From Candidatus Sumerlaeota bacterium (GTDB lineage: Bacteria > Sumerlaeota > Sumerlaeia > MWCT01 > JAUWMI01), in contig JAUWMI010000036.1 of the NCBI GenBank assembly GCA_030613245.1, forward strand, positions 1 through 45,798: a DNA stretch of 45,798 bases, in the 5' to 3' direction. Made by a program: the position numbers and the translations under genes. Of this stretch, positions 43,807 through 45,798 are shown piece after piece. The stretch's first letter is position 1, and each line of letters starts with the position of its first letter. The notes below the pieces were generated by a model. It did no database searches. It saw only the letters and a program-made list of their open reading frames with translations, and was not told where the DNA came from.

Positions 43807-44979
43807 CTACTGGATATACTCAGCGCTAACGTTATCGAACCAGACAGTACCTGGTCCATAAATTTGCAAAGCTATGTTTATTTGTTTAGTGCCTGCTGGA
43901 ATGGAGACTACCCCTGAGTATTGTTTCCAATCGTGATTGGCCGGTGGATCGCCAATATTCTTAGCGCCAATGTATGCTGCCCACTGGTGGCTCCACGTAT
44001 TTGTCCCGCCTATGAACTGCACATCCACGATAGCCTTATACGTCTGGTGAGATTTGACCCACGCGCTCACCCGCAGTTTCGAAGCAGTCCCTGCTTTAGG
44101 CACTGATTGATACCATTGAGCAATCGGGAAATACCTGTTAACGGTCTTTTTGAGACAAAGGCTCGCATGACCCCGGTATGCAATTCCTTTGTCCCAGATG
44201 TATTGTACGCCTGGTATTTGCTGCCCCTTTAGCCACCCGGTGGGCATACTGTCGCCGGATTCAAAGCTCGGATTGGTCAGTAATAACTGCGCGGGTTGCG
44301 CAGTAGGCTCAATAGATACCGGCCTCTCTTGAGTCGCACCTTGCTCAACATATTCTGCGCTCACTTTGTCAAAACCGACAACCCCCGGCCCATAGATTTG
44401 TAATGCGACCTTAACTTCCTTCGTGCCTGCAGGGATGGAAACTATATCTGTATACTGTTTCCAGTCATGATTTGCGGGTGGGTCGCCTGGGTTCTTGGCG
44501 CCGATATAGGATGCCCACTGATGGCTCCACTTGCCGTCATGCCCCAGGAACTGTACATCAATGATTGCCTTATAGACCTTCTGAGCTTTGACCCACGCAC
44601 TCACTTTAAGATTGGAAGCTGTTCCAGTATGGGGCACAGCCTGAAACCACTCAGAGATTGGAAAATATTTTTGAACGGTCTTCTTTAGAACCACGCACGC
44701 TTTTCCTTCATGGGCAACCGCTGGTGTCCAGATGTATTCAACCCCTGGGACTTGCCGCCCCTGTTGCCATCCGACGGGCAAACTGTTGATCTCCTCTTCA
44801 AAGCCTCCATTCGTCAGAATTGATTTAGGCGATGAGAGCTTAACAACGGCACTTTCAGTGTCTGTTATCCGAGTGTTCTGAGCGGTTCCAGACAATGTTA
44901 CAATCAGGATAAGACCTACGATGATGAATGCAGCGACTCTCTGAAGTAAACGGCACTTTTTTGCTGAGAAAAGAATCAT
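43807..44979 (-). CDS. Secreted protein with two carbohydrate-binding-like domains
   Basis: The protein of about 390 residues has a signal peptide (VAAFIIVGLILIVTLSGTA) and two tandem homologous domains of about 155 residues. Each begins near LTNGGFEEEINSLPVGW or LTNPSFESGDSMPTGW, and each contains IGAKNPGDPPANHDWKQY (or IGAKNIGDPP in the second), VSIPAGTK and IYGPGVVGFD/IYGPGTVWFD. The pattern (NGGFE..GW, middle WVK, late IYGPG) fits the CBM4/9-like galactose-binding beta-sandwich family, which binds glycans, but the ligand is unknown. I start at the ATG at 44979; a GTG at 44988 is adjacent to a run of nine G. It is preceded on the same strand by the BlaI/MecI-type gene, 100 bases upstream. 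Confidence 0.8.
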   Translation of the reverse strand: MILFSAKKCRLLQRVAAFIIVGLILIVTLSGTAQNTRITDTESAVVKLSSPKSILTNGGFEEEINSLPVGWQQGRQVPGVEYIWTPAVAHEGKACVVLKKTVQKYFPISEWFQAVPHTGTASNLKVSAWVKAQKVYKAIIDVQFLGHDGKWSHQWASYIGAKNPGDPPANHDWKQYTDIVSIPAGTKEVKVALQIYGPGVVGFDKVSAEYVEQGATQERPVSIEPTAQPAQLLLTNPSFESGDSMPTGWLKGQQIPGVQYIWDKGIAYRGHASLCLKKTVNRYFPIAQWYQSVPKAGTASKLRVSAWVKSHQTYKAIVDVQFIGGTNTWSHQWAAYIGAKNIGDPPANHDWKQYSGVVSIPAGTKQINIALQIYGPGTVWFDNVSAEYIQ

Positions 44980-44987
44980 TATAATCA

Positions 44988-44996
44988 CCCCCCCCC
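44988..44996 (-). repeat. G9 homopolymer in the ribosome-site region
   Basis: On the coding strand nine consecutive G residues lie 8-17 bases before the ATG at 44979 and directly touch the GTG at 44988. The run could act as a ribosome site, and slippage would change spacing to the start codon. Confidence 0.7.
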
Positions 44997-45103
44997 ATAT
45001 CTACAAGATGTTAATTACCCAAAGGCTTAAACTCTACGTTTGATTGCACATCAAGGGATGAGTGCATTCCAGCTCCTACCTAGTATTTTGCTTAATTCAG
45101 TAA

Positions 45104-45523
45104 TCATTTTTCTTTACCCCCCTTTTCTCTAATTCCTGCCTGCTTCTCCTCAATCAAGCGATTTATCTCTTCTAATTCATCAGCAGAGAGTTTTTTTGCG
45201 TCAAGCAAAGTACAGACTAGATCCCGTACGTTACCTCGGAAGACCTTCTTTAAGACATTATGAATTATACCTTGCTCCAGTCGATTGGCGGAGATTATCG
45301 GCCTATAAAGATACCGCCTGTCCTCTGTCATGGTGTGGCTGATCAGACCCCGTTTTTCCAGGCTGTGCAGCACCGTTAGGACAGTAGTGTATTTAGGTCT
45401 ATCCTTATTTGGAAGTGATTCCAGTACATCATAAACCGTGCCTTCTTTGATACCGTAAAAGACTCGTACAATCTTGAGTTGCAATTCACCAAGGTTATCA
45501 AATTCTTTTGCCATTCTTTTCAT
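45104..45523 (-). CDS. BlaI/MecI/CopY-family transcriptional repressor
   Basis: The 139-residue winged-helix protein has the family layout: N-terminal LGELQLKIVRVFYG, KYTTVLTVLHSLEKRGLISH (recognition helix and wing) and YLYRPIIS, then a helical dimerisation tail (DELEEINRLIEEKQ). Such repressors bind TACA/TGTA-like palindromes and are often inactivated by a BlaR1/MecR1-type sensor protease, but no such partner gene is visible here. Two in-frame ATGs, at 45523 and 45514, are possible, and neither has a strong ribosome site. A palindrome at 45531-45543 lies right upstream, so autoregulation is likely. Its other target could be the secreted protein gene downstream. Confidence 0.88.
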   Translation of the reverse strand: MKRMAKEFDNLGELQLKIVRVFYGIKEGTVYDVLESLPNKDRPKYTTVLTVLHSLEKRGLISHTMTEDRRYLYRPIISANRLEQGIIHNVLKKVFRGNVRDLVCTLLDAKKLSADELEEINRLIEEKQAGIREKGGKEK

Positions 45524-45530
45524 CCGAGTA

Positions 45531-45557
45531 GTAATATTATTACCCCGGTAGCGTCAA
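45531..45557 (-). promoter_or_regulatory. Candidate promoter/operator for the BlaI-type gene
   Basis: On the minus strand TTGACG (45552-45557) could be a -35, followed after about 15 bases by TATTAC as a poor -10. This -10 region coincides with a palindrome, GTAAT-N3-ATTAC (45531-45543), which a BlaI-like dimer could use to block the promoter. The palindrome differs from the staphylococcal TACA-TGTA operator, so this is only a candidate. Confidence 0.35.
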
Positions 45558-45753
45558 GAGAAAAATGTACAAAAGCAAAAAATTCTGCTTCCTTAATAGG
45601 CTTTTTGTCAGATAGATTAGCAAGAAAGCCTCTGATGCATTGAATAACTTCAGTGTCTTCGTATCTCGGCAAGCGTACGGCAATTGCTTGGATCTGTGCC
45701 TCATTACGTAATGTGCCTGCTGTGTATTCCCTCTTCACCAGCCAACAGGACGA

Positions 45754-45781
45754 GCAGGGGCGTTTAATTAAACGCCCCTAC
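45754..45781. repeat. 28-bp palindrome, TTTAATTAAA core
   Basis: GCAGGGGCGTTTAA pairs with TTAAACGCCCCTAC with one mismatch (C for T at the second base). It has the same core as 8549-8576, 37 kb away, and the same length and ends as the other family members. Confidence 0.9.
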
Positions 45782-45798
45782 TATTCAGCCGACCTTTC

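Noticed and set aside
45520-45738. 72-codon minus-strand frame whose stop overlaps the ATG of the BlaI-type gene by four bases
   Set aside because: GTG start without ribosome site, no known family, and it covers the probable promoter/operator. The ATGA overlap keeps it possible, but support is too thin.

Overview
The window comes from a Gram-negative bacterium. It encodes heptose-based lipopolysaccharide inner-core enzymes, an O-antigen ligase-type polymerase and a class A penicillin-binding protein. The dispersed palindromic repeats, the many giant GT-C-like membrane proteins, the LVIVD-repeat surface protein and the pyrophosphate-type phosphofructokinase suggest a deep-branching, mostly uncultured phylum (for example Omnitrophota or Hydrogenedentota). 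That placement is a guess; no rRNA or other strong phylogenetic marker is present.

Layout. 1-4.1 kb: ribF, glnA and trxB. 4.35-9.7 kb: a plus-strand lipopolysaccharide-core cluster (family 2 glycosyltransferase, waaF, family 4 glycosyltransferase, gmhB, a stand-alone heptose-1-phosphate adenylyltransferase, waaC). 9.85-17.5 kb: a secreted LVIVD-repeat protein with 14 repeat units, an AAC(3)-family acetyltransferase, PBP1A and a YhcC-type radical SAM protein. 18.1-30.0 kb: a seven-gene minus-strand operon that starts with a GH57 glycosidase and a bifunctional RelA/SpoT, then a membrane protein, an anchored TPR protein, a Wzy/TPR polymerase, a nucleoside-deoxyribosyltransferase-like protein and a PTPS-related membrane protein. 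30.5-37.4 kb: a divergent plus-strand operon with a GHL10-like protein, a YfhO-type protein, an unassigned membrane protein and a GT87-like protein. Together the two operons look like a glycan synthesis, handling and export locus. 37.5-42.9 kb: a secreted subtilase with a good terminator, then gap, tpiA and a PPi-type phosphofructokinase. 42.9-45.8 kb: an accessory region with a truncated tRNA-Gly, a small mobile element, a secreted two-domain carbohydrate-binding-like protein and a BlaI/MecI-type repressor.

The most striking find is at 43053-43449. It is a 397-bp element with 19-bp terminal inverted repeats (17 of 19 identical), each end itself able to fold as a hairpin, and flanked by a 6-bp direct repeat (GTTAAA) that looks like a target-site duplication. 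Its only recognisable gene is a GIY-YIG endonuclease whose last codons and stop lie inside the right terminal repeat. The gene is broken by a third copy of the same hairpin, which replaces its catalytic middle. I read this as a decayed copy of a GIY-YIG-nuclease-associated palindromic mobile element.

The window also holds at least three other dispersed repeat families: 28-bp palindromes with constant arms and variable cores, a repeat of about 130-147 bp at 1-147 and 17966-18093, and a nested palindrome of the kind that yields spurious HGQDARAT peptides.
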